Source of the DNA: Polaribacter marinaquae
GTDB lineage: Bacteria > Bacteroidota > Bacteroidia > Flavobacteriales > Flavobacteriaceae
Length of the DNA: 64,000 bases
Direction: 5' to 3'
Assembly (NCBI RefSeq): GCF_038019025.1
Contig: NZ_CP150496.1
Coordinates: 1,380,001 to 1,444,000, forward strand
The translations under genes were made by a program, and so were the position numbers. Shown here in pieces: positions 26,935 to 38,077 of this stretch (positions within the stretch are counted from its first letter, which is position 1; each line of letters begins with the position of its first letter). The notes beneath the pieces are model-generated. The model searched no databases. It saw only the letters and a program-made list of their open reading frames with translations, and had not been told where the DNA came from.

Positions 26935-28551
26935 TTAATTTTGATCTGCTTCAGTTAAATTTGGATTTGCATCAATTTCTCTTTGAGGAATTTTCCAGAT
27001 CCAAGCATCATTTAAAGAAGGTTTGTCTTGTTTAAATCCGGCTTGATACAATACTTCTGCAGCTCCAGAATTTGTTAAATCAATACCTTCATCCCAACGA
27101 ATATGATCTAACCAACTAAACCCTTCTCCATATAACTCTACCCTTCTTTGAAGTTTAATTTGATTCATTAGTTTTTCTTTTGTATCGAAAACAGTTACAT
27201 CAAAAGCACTATCTCTTTCTTCAGCTAAAGGTTTTAAAGCTGTTTGAGCGCCAGTTACATCGTTCATCATAGCTTCTGCTTCTGCTTCAATTAAATACAT
27301 TTCAGAAGAACGCATATAAATTACATCATCTGGATCTATAGTTCCTGGATTTTTTTGTCTAAATTTCACATGCATGTATGGGTGAGTATTATGTCTTGTT
27401 GTAACACCCCATTTACTTACAATTTCTGCTTTAGCTGCATCAAACTCCTCTTCAGTATCGTAGTTAGGATCTGTTAAAAAGCTTCCTCCTTCACCATTTG
27501 CAGCTGCACCATTTGTATTAGGAGCCATTGGTAAAAATAAATCTGCCCTGTAATCTGTATCCGGAATCGCATCGTAAACTTCTTTACTTATTGTTTTAGG
27601 GTTACCTCTGTTTTGACTTCCTTGAAAGGTAGGAGAAATATAATAGAAATAAGAACGGAAAAATGTAGTTTCAGATTGAATTACATTACCTCCCCAAATT
27701 ACTTCTGATAAATCTACTGTGTTAAACCCAGACTTCCAATCTGCTTCGTTAATTAAAGGATAACCTTCACGAGCTTTCTTTGCCGCATCAGAAGCAGCTT
27801 GCCAATCACCTTCAGATAAAGCAACTCTAGCTTTGATACCATATGCTGCATTTATATTTAATTGAGATTTATCTACTCTTGCAGATGCATTTTCAAAAAA
27901 TTCAATAGATTTTCCTAAATCTAAATTTATCTGATCATAAATGGCCTGAACAGAAGATCTTGGTTCACTTGTATAAGGCGCTTCTGTTTTAAATAACAAA
28001 GGCACACCAGGGTCTGTAGAAGGATTACCAATTAAATATCCTTTAGCATAAGTTGTAACTAAAGAATGATAAGCCCAAGCTCTATATGCATAAGCTTGCC
28101 CTAATATATTACTCATATTAGCATCGATGGTTAAACCATCTTCTTCTACTTTATTAATTATTGCGTTACAACTAGCTATAAAATGATAACGTTGATACCA
28201 TAATTGGCTTACTGATTCAGAAGTTTCTAAAGTATGAACATTCCATTGTAATTCTGCTCTCATCCATCCATTAGCCCTAGCCGTATGAATTAAATCTCCA
28301 GTTAAAACATCAAACATCGGAATCCAATATTGCATACCAGCTCTACTATTAGATCCACCAGGAATTATACCTGCTTGAGCATACATTAATCTATGTAGCC
28401 CATTTAAAACCAATGCCATATTTTCTGGCGTAGACAATGCATCTCCTGCAGAAATTGCATCTGTTGGTTTAGTTTCTAAAAAATCTTCGTTACATGATGT
28501 TAAAGTGATCGTTAAAACCACTAGCAACAATGCGCTTATTTTTTTTAACAT
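26935..28551 (-). CDS. SusD/RagB-family nutrient-binding outer-membrane lipoprotein
   Basis: Surface lipoprotein that binds glycans or peptides and covers the partner SusC pore. The 538-aa protein has a lipoprotein signal with lipobox at TSC (about 18-20), the LETKPTDAIS start, TPR-like helical repeats (QAYAYRAWAYHSLVTTYAKG) and the family's C-terminal VIYMRSSEMYLIEAEAEA and LWKIPQREIDANPNL-type end (WIWKIPQREIDANPN). It is 26 bases downstream of the SusC gene, the standard order. No glycosidase or peptidase gene accompanies the pair, so the substrate is unknown. Confidence 0.93.
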   Translation of the reverse strand: MLKKISALLLVVLTITLTSCNEDFLETKPTDAISAGDALSTPENMALVLNGLHRLMYAQAGIIPGGSNSRAGMQYWIPMFDVLTGDLIHTARANGWMRAELQWNVHTLETSESVSQLWYQRYHFIASCNAIINKVEEDGLTIDANMSNILGQAYAYRAWAYHSLVTTYAKGYLIGNPSTDPGVPLLFKTEAPYTSEPRSSVQAIYDQINLDLGKSIEFFENASARVDKSQLNINAAYGIKARVALSEGDWQAASDAAKKAREGYPLINEADWKSGFNTVDLSEVIWGGNVIQSETTFFRSYFYYISPTFQGSQNRGNPKTISKEVYDAIPDTDYRADLFLPMAPNTNGAAANGEGGSFLTDPNYDTEEEFDAAKAEIVSKWGVTTRHNTHPYMHVKFRQKNPGTIDPDDVIYMRSSEMYLIEAEAEAMMNDVTGAQTALKPLAEERDSAFDVTVFDTKEKLMNQIKLQRRVELYGEGFSWLDHIRWDEGIDLTNSGAAEVLYQAGFKQDKPSLNDAWIWKIPQREIDANPNLTEADQN

Positions 28552-28577
28552 AATTATTCTTTATTTTTTATTATTTA

Positions 28578-31500
28578 TTAAAATGACACATTTAAACCAA
28601 AAGTTATAGTCTTAGATGGATTAAAATCATTTCCAGAAGGAGTTCCTCCTAAATTATACTGTGGATTTAAACCTGTTCTAGCACTTTGTAAAAATAAATT
28701 TTCACCAGAAACATAAACCCTTAAACTATTTACACCAAATTTCTCTGTAATATCATTATTAAAAGCGTAACCAAAGTTTGCATTTTTTAAAGCTAAAAAA
28801 GAAGCACTAGTTAAAAATCTAGTTGATTGTGCCTGAACTTGATCTGTATTTCCAACTTCTAATCTTGGTACACTTGTAATATCACCTGGCTGTTTCCATG
28901 CGTTTAAAGCATCTGGGTGATATGAATCTCCGTATGATCCTGAGTGCATCATATCTGAATATCCGTAATCTAAAAACTTACCTCCAATACCATAAGTAAA
29001 TAATAAATCTAAAGAGAAACCTTTATAAGAAAAAGAATTAGATATAGAACCTAATACATCTGGAATAGTAGTCTCATCTGCATATGCTCTACCTGCATCT
29101 TGCCAACTATTGGTAGTATCGTGATTACCGTCTGCATCTAAAACAGGAACTCTATCTCCATTTTCTCCGTCTTCAAACATATAATATAATGCATCTCCGT
29201 TAGCAGGATCTACACCAGCTGAGTGAAAAATATAAAAATCATACCTAGACCTTCCTTCTTCCCATCTTTTTGATCCAGTAACAAAAGGATCTGGTAAAGA
29301 CGTAATTTCATTTTTAAATGTAGAAGCTTGTACACTTAAATCCCACTTAAAATCATTCTTGTTAATTAAATGCCCTGTTAATCCTAATTCATAACCAGAA
29401 TTATACATGTCTGCAATATTAAAAGGAGCAGAATTTATACCATTAGATAAAGGTATTGGTAAGTTGTATAATAAATCTGTAGAATTCTTTTTATAGTATT
29501 CTATAGAACCTTCTAAGAAATTATTAAATAAACCGAATTCTAAAGCAACATCCCAACTACCTACAGTTTCCCATGTTAATTCATTATTTCCTGGATCAGT
29601 AAAAACTAGACCAGGTGCACCTGCATTAGATGTAATACTGTATAAAGCTTGAGAAATAAAGAACCCTAAGTTATCGTTACCTACTTGACCATAAGATGCT
29701 CTTAATTTTAAACGATCTATAAATGAAACGTTTTCCATAAATTTTTCTTGGTCAATTCTCCAAGAAGCTCCTAAAGAATAAAAGTTACCCCATCTAGCGT
29801 CTCTACTAAAAGAAGACGAACCGTCTCTTCTAGCCGAAGCTGTTAAGTAATATTTATTATCAAAATTATAGTTTAATCTAGCAAAATAACCTTCTACTCT
29901 TTTTAAAGTACTAGAACCATTTAAACTAACTGGCACAGAAAAATTGTCGAATTCAAATATACCACTTGCAGTTTCTGTAGTTGCTAAAGCATTATTATTA
30001 GAAAATGCTCTATCATAGCTTTCGTGACCTGCAGTAATATCAAAATTATGCACATCATTAAAAGATTTTTTAAAGCTTAAAACTTGAGAAAAGTTTTGCA
30101 CATCTCTTCTAAATCTAGTTTCACCATATCTAGCCGTAGGTTGTCCGTCTCCAACAATTGGATTTTCATAACTTTTATTAATTCCTTCATTAATATCTCT
30201 ACCATAATTAAATTTTAAATTTAGCCCTTCTGCTAATTTAAAATCTGCATAATATCTAAAACCATAAGTATTATTTCTATTTAACTCATCGTTTAAAATA
30301 GCTTCTGCTATAGCATGACGACCAGCATTGTATGGTCTTTAACCTTGATTTAAAGAAAAATCTCCTTCTCCAAGATCATACTGAGGATTACCAGCAGCAT
30401 CTAATATTAAGTTACCATTTGCGTCATTTAAGTAAACTGGATAAATTGAAGCTATGTTTTTAGCAAAAGCAAATGGATTTGCGATACTAGTTCCTCTAGA
30501 CGGTGGTCCTTTAGATTCTGATATCGAAACGTTTGCACTACCTCCAATAGACAACCATTTGTTAACATCAAAATCTGCATTAAGACGAGTAGTAATTCTA
30601 TCGAATTTAGATGTTATTATATAACCTTCTTCTTCTAAATAAGATGTAGAGAAAAATACTTTGTGATTCTCACCACCAGTAGCCACATTTACAGAATGAT
30701 TAACTCTTGTACCAACCTGATCTAATTCGTCATACCAGTTTAAACTTTTATAAATTAAATTAGCGTTTGGATTTAATTTACCATCTACACCAACTATTTG
30801 ATCATTAGCAACATTAAAAGGATTATAACCTAGACGATTATAAATTTCTGCTGAAGCTCTCGATTCTCTATCCGCTCCTGTTAATGAGTTCTTGTAAGCT
30901 TCCCACATTAACTCGTAATATTGACCAGGATTGGCATAATCATATTCTGGTATACCTCTAGTTACTAAACCATACTGTGTAGAAAAGTTTACTTGTGTTT
31001 TACCTTTAGTACCACTTTTAGTAGTAATTAAAACTACACCATTTGCAGCACGAGCCCCATAAAGAGCTGTTGAAGCTGCATCTTTAAGAATAGTCATAGA
31101 TTCGATATCTTCTTGATTTATTGTATTTAACGAACCTTCAAATTGAATACCGTCTACAATATATAAAGGTGTAGCTGAACCATTTAACGTACCAACTCCT
31201 CTAATAACGATTCCTGGGGAAGAACCCGGTTGACCAGAAGAAGATACTATTTGAACACCAGTAGCCTTACCTTCTATAGCTGCAATAGGTGATGTAACAT
31301 TTCTTAATGCTAAATCTTTAGCACCAACTACGTCTGCAGAACCAGTAAATGCAGCTTTTGTTGTTGTACCATAAGCCACAACAACAACTTCATCTAAAAC
31401 ACTACTATCTTCTTTTAAGCTTACGTTAATAACATTAGAGTTACCTATTATTTTTTCAATAGTTTTATAACCTAAATAACGAAATACTAAAACATCTCCC

Positions 31501-31697
31501 TTGCTTGCATTTATCTTGTAAACACCATCAAAATTTGTTTCTGTACCATTGGTAGTTCCTTTTACCAAGACACTAACACCTGGCAAAATACCAGAGGGGT
31601 CAGTTACTGTTCCAGATACTGAAACTTGCTGCGCATTTGCCACAATTGCTCCCATAAAGAGAAATAGCAACAAAACATTCTTTTTAATTTTTTTCAT
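28578..31697 (-). pseudogene. SusC/RagA TonB-dependent receptor, interrupted by one in-frame stop
   Basis: Outer-membrane importer partner of the SusD protein. From ATG 31697 it has a signal peptide (MKKIKKNVLLLFLFMGAIVANAQ), a carboxypeptidase-regulatory-like domain (about 25-105), the TonB-box-like region VVVVAYG, and the plug (GVQIVSSSGQPGSSPGIVIRGVGT to NGVVLITTKSG). At codon 453 a TAA (30339-30341) follows SLNQG. The same frame then continues without another stop (RPYNAGRHAIAEAIL...) to 28578, giving a beta-barrel that ends in TFGLNVSF. The total of 1,039 codons is the full family length. So this is one point nonsense change, not a frameshift or deletion. It may be a recent pseudogene, a sequencing error or read-through. 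Confidence 0.93.
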
Positions 31698-31956
31698 AAA
31701 ATATTTGAGTTGAATTATTATTATAAAACGAATCTAAATATTATGTTAAGAATGAAGGTTGCAAAAGAAAAAATTAACACAGGCGTGGTAGATACTTTAA
31801 CAATTCCTTAACTAATCGGGATTGTAAGTTGAATTTTTTAAGGAAAATTTATTAAAACATAAAATCTACAAAGAATAATTTAACAAAACTTGTTAAATAA
31901 AAGTTAATTAAAAACTTAAAAAACTAAAAATGAGAGACATAACTTTGAAAAAAAAA
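31698..31956. other. Upstream region of the SusC gene
   Basis: About 260 bases without a gene. It should hold the susCD promoter (right to left), but no perfect TTG-N19-TAnnTTTG match was found. No clear hairpins. Confidence 0.4.
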
Positions 31957-32133
31957 TTAACGTTGCAAGTAATTAAGTTTGTTTAATTTTTCTAAAATTC
32001 TCATGGCTTTATATGCAGCAAAATCGCTTATAGTTTCATCTATAAAACGATAGCTGTTAGATTTTTCTAACAATTTAAAATAACTGTCTTCTAAATGCTT
32101 ACTGTAGGTATGTAGTTGATGTATACGTGACAT
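31957..32133 (-). CDS. Small conserved-type protein (58 aa)
   Basis: Frame from ATG 32133 to TAA 31957. The peptide MSRIHQLHTYSKHLEDSYF then KLLEKSNSYRFIDETISDF and AAYKAMRILEKLNK is rich in charged and aromatic residues and predicted as a helical hairpin. From memory it resembles a family of roughly 60-residue proteins widespread in Flavobacteriales (annotated with the Lacal_2735 family name), but this needs a search. A long perfect inverted repeat lies just upstream. Confidence 0.75.
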   Translation of the reverse strand: MSRIHQLHTYSKHLEDSYFKLLEKSNSYRFIDETISDFAAYKAMRILEKLNKLNYLQR

Positions 32134-32140
32134 AATTAAA

Positions 32141-32184
32141 ACAATTTGTCTTTAAATATAATAAAATATTTAAAGACAAATTGT
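32141..32184 (-). terminator. Perfect 19-bp inverted repeat between two small genes
   Basis: Arms 32141-32159 and 32166-32184 are perfectly complementary over 19 bases with a six-base AATAAA loop. On the minus strand it follows the DUF4197 gene by 17 bases and is followed by TTTTAATT, so it can serve as that gene's terminator. It ends eight bases before the ATG of the 58-aa gene, so it would also sit in the latter's leader if transcription reads through. Confidence 0.75.
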
Positions 32185-32201
32185 TAAAAATCAGTATTTT
32201 A

Positions 32202-32906
32202 TTAATCTTGTAAAGCAAAAACTTGCTTTAGTAGCGCTGTATTTCTTAATCCAACTTTTTCTCTAATTCCTTTTTCTTCAACCTCTATCATCGTAAATAC
32301 TCCTTTTAAGGCTTCTGTAGTTACATAATTCGTTAAATCTGGATTTACTTTTTTAACAAAAGGAATATTATTGTATTTTGAAATTAAATTATTCCAAACC
32401 TTATCTGCACCAACTTTAGAAAAAGACTTATCTATTACAGGTGTAAAACTTGCATATAAGTTTTGCTCTGTCTTTGTTTGCAAATAATTAGTTGCGGCGT
32501 TTTTATCTCCTAAAAGGATGTTTTTTGCATCATTAAAAGTTATTTCTTTTACCGCATTTACAAAAATTGGTGTGGCAGTTTTAACAGCATCCTCTGCCGC
32601 TCTATTTAAAACCTTAATACCTTCATCAGCTAAATTACCTAACCCTAAACTTCTTAAACCTTTATCTACAGCCTGAAGTTCTTCTGGTAAAATTATTTTA
32701 ACTAATTCATTTCTATAAAAGCCATCTTTAGAGGTTAACTTAGTAACTTGATTCTTGATACCGTTATCTAAAGCTTGTCTTAAACCATTACCAATTTGAT
32801 CTTGGGTTAAGCCACCTCCACTAGGTAAATTCTTTACTACATTTTGCAACTCTGCACAACCTACAAATTGAAGCGCTACAACTAAAACTAATATTCTTTT
32901 TATCAT
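32202..32906 (-). CDS. DUF4197 lipoprotein
   Basis: 234-aa exported lipoprotein with signal MIKRILVLVVALQFVGC and lipobox Cys at 17. The mature part has the DUF4197 pattern: GLTQDQIGNGLRQALDNGIKNQV near the start, YRNELVKIILPEELQAVDKGLRSLGLG, and a helical end KGVFTMIEVEEKGIREKVGLRNT. The family is alpha-helical and of unknown function, found mostly in the periplasm of Bacteroidota and Proteobacteria. Single gene with a hairpin after it. Confidence 0.85.
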   Translation of the reverse strand: MIKRILVLVVALQFVGCAELQNVVKNLPSGGGLTQDQIGNGLRQALDNGIKNQVTKLTSKDGFYRNELVKIILPEELQAVDKGLRSLGLGNLADEGIKVLNRAAEDAVKTATPIFVNAVKEITFNDAKNILLGDKNAATNYLQTKTEQNLYASFTPVIDKSFSKVGADKVWNNLISKYNNIPFVKKVNPDLTNYVTTEALKGVFTMIEVEEKGIREKVGLRNTALLKQVFALQD

Positions 32907-32963
32907 TATTTATTTTTTATACTTTATATTATTAAGATACTTTTAAAATTTTAAAGTCACTAT

Positions 32964-33128
32964 TTATTTAAAAGAATCTGTTTTTTTATCATAACCATAA
33001 GGGCAATGTTTACAACCACTTTTACAACAGTAACCTCTTCTAAGATGAAACTTTTCTGTAAAAACCTTATAACCCTGCTCGTTTATATAGTAATCGCCTT
33101 CTTCTAAAGGAATTCTTTTATTATACAT
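32964..33128 (-). CDS. DUF5522 small cysteine-containing protein (54 aa)
   Basis: Frame from ATG 33128 to TAA 32964. MYNKRIPLEEGDYYINEQGY is followed by VFTEKFHLRRGYCCKSGCKHCPYGY, the hallmark of DUF5522: a CC-x3-C-x2-C cluster that probably binds a metal. Function unknown. Full length for the family. It is flanked by the DUF4197 gene downstream and the DUF4136 gene with a terminator upstream. Confidence 0.85.
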   Translation of the reverse strand: MYNKRIPLEEGDYYINEQGYKVFTEKFHLRRGYCCKSGCKHCPYGYDKKTDSFK

Positions 33129-33153
33129 CCTGCAAAAGTATCAATTTAAAACA

Positions 33154-33180
33154 TAAAAAAAGCGCTCTTACGAACACTTT
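33154..33180 (-). terminator. Terminator after the DUF4136 gene
   Basis: Minus-strand stem AAAGTGTTC / GAGCGCTTT pairs over nine positions using two G-U pairs, with a GTAA loop and a T run following. Confidence 0.65.
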
Positions 33181-33191
33181 TCAATTAAATA

Positions 33192-33734
33192 TTATTCTTT
33201 TTTTTCTGGAGGAAATTTAGACACAATTTCTTTTACAAACTCCTTTATTCTTTCTTCCTTTTTTTCTCTGTTCTGAACTTTTAAGGCACCCGTACCAACA
33301 CCTTGCCAAACCAACTCTTTTTTATTTTTATCTATAAAATCAATAAATAAAGTACCTTCTGTATATTGCGAAACGTTAATATTATTGTTGCCATTCCACA
33401 TCCAAGGATTCCATCCCCAACCAAAACCATAACCTAAATTATTATTTTGATTTACATTTACTTTTTCTCTAGATTTTGTAAAAATACTCACTAACATATC
33501 TGGGTTTGTAGACTTTGTGAATCCTAAAAGCAACAACTCACTTTCTATAGCATTCAAAATTCTTTTTTTATCCAAATCTGAAATAGCTGCTTTATCTATG
33601 CCTGTTTTATAAAAAGCAAAGGTTTTGTACTTATTAAAGTCTACTTTTGTATCGTAATCTGTAACTACTTTTACAGAATTACACGACGAAAAAACAATAA
33701 CAAATAGCAATAACGTAATTTTAATATATCTCAT
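33192..33734 (-). CDS. DUF4136 lipoprotein
   Basis: 180-aa lipoprotein with signal MRYIKITLLLFVIVFSSC. The mature domain has VVTDYDTKVDFNKYKTFAFYK, AIESELLLLGFTKSTNPDMLVSIF and a late EGTLFIDFIDKNKKELVWQGVGTG segment, the standard DUF4136 pattern of an alpha/beta domain. An Asn/Gly/Trp-rich loop (about 102-122, GYGFGWGWNPWMW) is inserted in the middle. The family is found in outer-membrane lipoproteins of unknown role. Confidence 0.87.
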   Translation of the reverse strand: MRYIKITLLLFVIVFSSCNSVKVVTDYDTKVDFNKYKTFAFYKTGIDKAAISDLDKKRILNAIESELLLLGFTKSTNPDMLVSIFTKSREKVNVNQNNNLGYGFGWGWNPWMWNGNNNINVSQYTEGTLFIDFIDKNKKELVWQGVGTGALKVQNREKKEERIKEFVKEIVSKFPPEKKE

Positions 33735-33911
33735 AATGATTATTTTAACAGTTAAATTCTGCTTTAAAATACACCAATTATTATGCCATATTTAAAGAAA
33801 TTAAGCAACATCAACTTAATAAGATATTTTTAATTTATAAAACCATAAAGAATTGTAGAATTTTTTAAGATTTTCGTAAATTGCAACTTCAAATTATAAC
33901 ATTTATTACGA

Positions 33912-36900
33912 ATGGAACAAATTACACCATATAAACCTACATATAAAGTTAGAATAGTAACAGCTGCCGCTCTTTTTGATGGACACGATGCTGCTATTAA
34001 CATCATGCGAAGAATTATACAATCTACTGGCGTAGAAGTTATTCATTTAGGCCATGATAGATCTGTAGAAGAAGTTGTAAACTGCGCAATACAAGAAGAT
34101 GTAAATGCCATTGCAATTACTTCTTACCAAGGTGGTCACAACGAGTATTTTAAATACATGTACGATTTATTAAAAGAAAAAGGCGCTGGACACATCAAAA
34201 TTTTTGGTGGCGGTGGCGGTGTAATTCTTCCGGAAGAAATAAATGAATTAATGGATTACGGTATTACAAGAATTTATTCTCCGGATGACGGTAGAGAATT
34301 AGGTCTGCAAGGAATGATAAATGACTTGGTACAACAATCTGATTTTGCAATTGGAGATAAACTTGATATTGATGTATCTAAATTAGCCGAAAAAGAAATC
34401 GGACATATTGCAAGAGTTATTTCATCTGCAGAAAACTTTCCTGAAATTGCAAAGGACACTTTAGATGACATCCATAATAAAAATAAGAATTCTAAAACTC
34501 CGGTTTTAGGAATTACAGGAACTGGTGGAGCAGGAAAATCTTCTTTAGTAGATGAATTGGTTAGACGTTTTTTAATCGATTTTCCAGAAAAAACAATTGG
34601 TTTAATTTCTGTTGATCCATCAAAAAGAAAAACTGGTGGTGCACTTTTAGGTGACAGAATAAGAATGAACGCAATTAATAACTCTAGAGTTTATATGCGT
34701 TCTTTAGCAACTCGTCAATCTAACTTAGCTTTATCTAAATATGTAAACGAAGCGGTAGAGGTTTTAAAAGCTGCTGAATTCGATTTAATTATTTTAGAAA
34801 CTTCTGGAATTGGGCAATCTGATACAGAAATTATAGAACATTCTGATACTTCTTTATATGTTATGACGCCAGAATTTGGTGCTGCTACTCAATTAGAGAA
34901 AATAGACATGTTAGATTTTGCTGATTTAGTTGCAATTAATAAGTTTGATAAAAGAGGTGCTTTAGATGCTGTTAGAGATGTAAAAAAACAATATATGCGT
35001 AATAATAATTTATGGCATATACATCAAGATGACTTACCTGTTTATGGCACAATTGCTTCTCAATTTAATGACCCAGGAATGAATACTTTGTATAAAAGTA
35101 TTATGGATAAATTGGTAGAAAAAACAAATGCTGATTTGAAATCTAAAATGGAAATTACTAAAGAGATGTCAGAAAAAATCTTTGTAATTCCGCCGGCAAG
35201 AGTTCGCTATTTATCTGAAATCGCAGAGAATAACAGAGCTTACGACAAAACTGCTAATGACCAAGTTAAGGTTGCGCAAAAGTTATACGGAATTCACAAA
35301 ACTATCGAATCTATTGTAGAAAAATCCGTAGCAATTACAAAAGCTGGTATCGATTTAGATACAATAATTAATGATTTAAACAATGATGATACTGATTTTG
35401 TAAAATTATTAGTAGCTCAATTTGAAAAGGTTAAACTAAATTTAAATCCTTATAACTGGGAAATTATTTTAAATTGGCAAGAAAAAGTAGAAAAATATAA
35501 AAACCCTATTTATACGTTTAAAGTACGTGATAAAGAAATTAACATAGAAACACATTCAGAATCACTTTCTCATACGCAAATACCAAAAGTAGCATTACCT
35601 AAATATGAAGCTTGGGGTGATTTATTACGTTGGAATTTACAAGAAAATGTTCCTGGAGAATTTCCGTTTACAGCAGGTTTGTATCCGTTTAAAAGAACGG
35701 GTGAAGATCCTACAAGAATGTTTGCTGGAGAAGGAGGACCAGAAAGAACCAACAGACGTTTTCATTATGTAAGTTTAGGAATGGATGCCAAACGTTTGTC
35801 TACAGCTTTCGATTCTGTTACCTTATATGGTAATGATCCTGGTGAAAGACCAGATATTTATGGTAAAATTGGTAATGCCGGAGTTTCGATTTGTTGTTTA
35901 GATGATGCTAAGAAATTGTATTCTGGTTTCGACTTGAGCCATAATATGACATCAGTTTCAATGACAATTAATGGTCCTGCACCAATGTTGCTAGGTTTCT
36001 TTATGAATGCTGCCATCGATCAGAACTGCGAAAAATATATCAAAGAAAATAATCTTGAAGCAGATGTTGAAGCAAAATTCAAAGAAATTTATGATGATAA
36101 AGGATTAGAAAGACCAACTTATCAAGGTAATTTACCAGAAGGAAACAATGGTTTAGGACTAATGTTATTAGGTTTAACTGGTGATTTGGTTTTACCTTCG
36201 GATGTTTATCAGCAAATTAAAAAAGACACTTTAGCGCAAGTTAGAGGAACTGTACAAGCAGATATTTTAAAAGAAGATCAAGCACAAAATACTTGTATTT
36301 TTTCTACGGAATTCGCATTACGTTTAATGGGTGATGTACAAGAATACTTTATAGAAAAACAAGTTAGAAATTTTTATTCTGTTTCTATTTCTGGCTATCA
36401 TATTGCAGAAGCTGGCGCAAACCCAATTACCCAATTAGCGTTAACTTTATCTAACGGATTCACCTATGTAGAATATTATTTAAGTAGAGGAATGGATATT
36501 AACAAATTCGGACCAAACTTATCTTTTTTCTTCTCTAACGGAATTGATCCTGAATACTCTGTAATTGGTAGAGTTGCTCGTAAAATTTGGGCAAAAGCCA
36601 TGAAAAATAAATACGGAGCAAATTCTAGAGCACAAATGTTAAAGTATCATATTCAGACTTCTGGTAGATCTTTACACGCTCAAGAAATAGACTTTAATGA
36701 TATTAGAACTACGTTACAAGCTCTATATGCAATAAACGACAACTGTAATTCTTTACACACAAATGCCTATGATGAAGCCATTACAACACCTACAGAAGAA
36801 TCTGTAAGAAGAGCAATGGCGATTCAGTTAATCATCAACAAAGAATTAGGTTTAACTAAAAACGAAAACCCAATACAAGGTGCTTTTATTATTGAAGAAT

Positions 36901-37343
36901 TAACAGATCTTGTTGAAGAAGCTGTTTTACTAGAGTTTGATAGAATTACAGAACGTGGTGGTGTTTTAGGAGCTATGGAAACAATGTACCAACGTTCTAA
37001 AATTCAAGAAGAAAGTTTGTATTATGAAACACTTAAGCATAACGGAGAATTCCCTATTATTGGTGTTAACACGTTTTTAAGTTCTAAAGGTTCACCAACA
37101 GTGCAACCGGCAGAAGTTATTAGAGCAACAGAAGAAGAGAAAAAACATCAAATACAAACTAAGGAATTATTAAATAAGGCGAATCCTGAAAAAGTTGCTG
37201 CTCAAATTGAAATTTTACAAGAAGCAGCAATTCAGAACGAAAACTTATTTGATAAACTAATGGAGGCGACCAAAGTTTGTTCTTTAGGACAAATTACAGA
37301 AGCGCTGTTTAAAGTTGGTGGACAGTATAGAAGAAATATGTAA
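33912..37343 (+). CDS. icmF: Fused isobutyryl-CoA mutase / MeaB-type G-protein (IcmF)
   Basis: Single 1,143-aa polypeptide combining three parts in the order known for IcmF: an N-terminal B12-binding domain with DGHDAA at 23-28 (His25 as the lower cobalt ligand), a G3E GTPase chaperone domain with the P-loop GTGGAGKSS (about 203-211), and the substrate-binding TIM barrel from about 560. The barrel carries [11 protein letters not shown] and [15 protein letters not shown]; the Phe in YPF, in place of the Tyr/Met pattern of methylmalonyl-CoA mutase, points to isobutyryl/butyryl-CoA or a similar substrate. The reaction is a radical carbon-skeleton rearrangement needing adenosylcobalamin. It is followed 38 bases later by a plug-only receptor fragment. 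Confidence 0.92.
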   Translation: MEQITPYKPTYKVRIVTAAALFDGHDAAINIMRRIIQSTGVEVIHLGHDRSVEEVVNCAIQEDVNAIAITSYQGGHNEYFKYMYDLLKEKGAGHIKIFGGGGGVILPEEINELMDYGITRIYSPDDGRELGLQGMINDLVQQSDFAIGDKLDIDVSKLAEKEIGHIARVISSAENFPEIAKDTLDDIHNKNKNSKTPVLGITGTGGAGKSSLVDELVRRFLIDFPEKTIGLISVDPSKRKTGGALLGDRIRMNAINNSRVYMRSLATRQSNLALSKYVNEAVEVLKAAEFDLIILETSGIGQSDTEIIEHSDTSLYVMTPEFGAATQLEKIDMLDFADLVAINKFDKRGALDAVRDVKKQYMRNNNLWHIHQDDLPVYGTIASQFNDPGMNTLYKSIMDKLVEKTNADLKSKMEITKEMSEKIFVIPPARVRYLSEIAENNRAYDKTANDQVKVAQKLYGIHKTIESIVEKSVAITKAGIDLDTIINDLNNDDTDFVKLLVAQFEKVKLNLNPYNWEIILNWQEKVEKYKNPIYTFKVRDKEINIETHSESLSHTQIPKVALPKYEAWGDLLRWNLQENVPGEFPFTAGLYPFKRTGEDPTRMFAGEGGPERTNRRFHYVSLGMDAKRLSTAFDSVTLYGNDPGERPDIYGKIGNAGVSICCLDDAKKLYSGFDLSHNMTSVSMTINGPAPMLLGFFMNAAIDQNCEKYIKENNLEADVEAKFKEIYDDKGLERPTYQGNLPEGNNGLGLMLLGLTGDLVLPSDVYQQIKKDTLAQVRGTVQADILKEDQAQNTCIFSTEFALRLMGDVQEYFIEKQVRNFYSVSISGYHIAEAGANPITQLALTLSNGFTYVEYYLSRGMDINKFGPNLSFFFSNGIDPEYSVIGRVARKIWAKAMKNKYGANSRAQMLKYHIQTSGRSLHAQEIDFNDIRTTLQALYAINDNCNSLHTNAYDEAITTPTEESVRRAMAIQLIINKELGLTKNENPIQGAFIIEELTDLVEEAVLLEFDRITERGGVLGAMETMYQRSKIQEESLYYETLKHNGEFPIIGVNTFLSSKGSPTVQPAEVIRATEEEKKHQIQTKELLNKANPEKVAAQIEILQEAAIQNENLFDKLMEATKVCSLGQITEALFKVGGQYRRNM

Positions 37344-37381
37344 TATCTTTTTATTACCTTAACAATCTCAAAATTATTTAC

Positions 37382-37993
37382 ATGAAAAAAAAACTCACTA
37401 TTCTACTAAGCTTTTTATTATTAAGTTTTGGTATTAATTCTCAATCACAAAAAATCACTATCAAAGTAAAAAACCAAAGAAATAAACCTATTTCTGGTGC
37501 AATTATTTTAATAGATGATTTAAAGCAAGATAAAACTACTAATTTTAATGGAGTATTTAAAACTCGATTAAATAAAAAACCAAAAACAATTAGTGCATTT
37601 CATCCAGAGATTGGAATTACTAAAATTGCATACAACGGAAAAGAGAAAATTAACATTTACATAAGAGGTGGTAATGAAAAAGTAATAGTAAAAAATGCTG
37701 CAAATGAAGTCTCAGGAAACTCAATACAGTTTAATTCTATTTATGACTATCTAAGAGGAAAAGTTTCTGGAGTTAGTATTTCTGCTGATAATGTTATAAG
37801 AATAAGAGGTTATAATAGTTTCTCTGGAAATATGGATCCGTTATTCGTTCTTAATAATATTGAAGTACCAGAAAGTGTATTTGCAGCTATAGATCCAAAT
37901 GAAGTAAAAAAAGTCACCATACTTAAAGGACCAGATTCATCTAGCTATGGTGTTAGAGGAGCAAATGGTGTTATTGTTATTAAAACTAAGTAA
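37382..37993 (+). CDS. Exported plug-domain protein without beta-barrel
   Basis: 203 aa with signal peptide (MKKKLTILLSFLLLSFGINSQ), a carboxypeptidase-regulatory-like beta-sandwich (about 25-95, KNQRNKPISGAIILIDD) and then a TonB-receptor plug-like module (YDYLRGKVSGVSIS, IRIRGYNSFSG, PLFVLNNIEV, VTILKGPDSSSYGVRGANGV). It stops at VIVIKTK, precisely where the barrel would begin in SusC proteins. The frame is intact with a normal terminator after it, so it looks like a genuine stand-alone form. Function unknown; it could sit in the periplasm and interact with TonB. Confidence 0.8.
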   Translation: MKKKLTILLSFLLLSFGINSQSQKITIKVKNQRNKPISGAIILIDDLKQDKTTNFNGVFKTRLNKKPKTISAFHPEIGITKIAYNGKEKINIYIRGGNEKVIVKNAANEVSGNSIQFNSIYDYLRGKVSGVSISADNVIRIRGYNSFSGNMDPLFVLNNIEVPESVFAAIDPNEVKKVTILKGPDSSSYGVRGANGVIVIKTK

Positions 37994-38045
37994 TTTACTT
38001 TTAAGTTCTAATAAGTCTAAAAAAATCATTCTTTTAATAATTGAT

Positions 38046-38077
38046 AAACTCCGCATAAATTATGCGGAGTTTTTTTT
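38046..38077 (+). terminator. Terminator after the plug-domain gene
   Basis: Stem AACTCCGCATAA / TTATGCGGAGTT with a short loop followed by eight T. Confidence 0.88.

Noticed and set aside
28578..31697. SusC split into two separate genes by a frameshift or as a duplicated pair.
   Set aside because: Both parts have the same reading frame and the intervening 79 codons are open except for one TAA, so it is a single gene with a nonsense codon.
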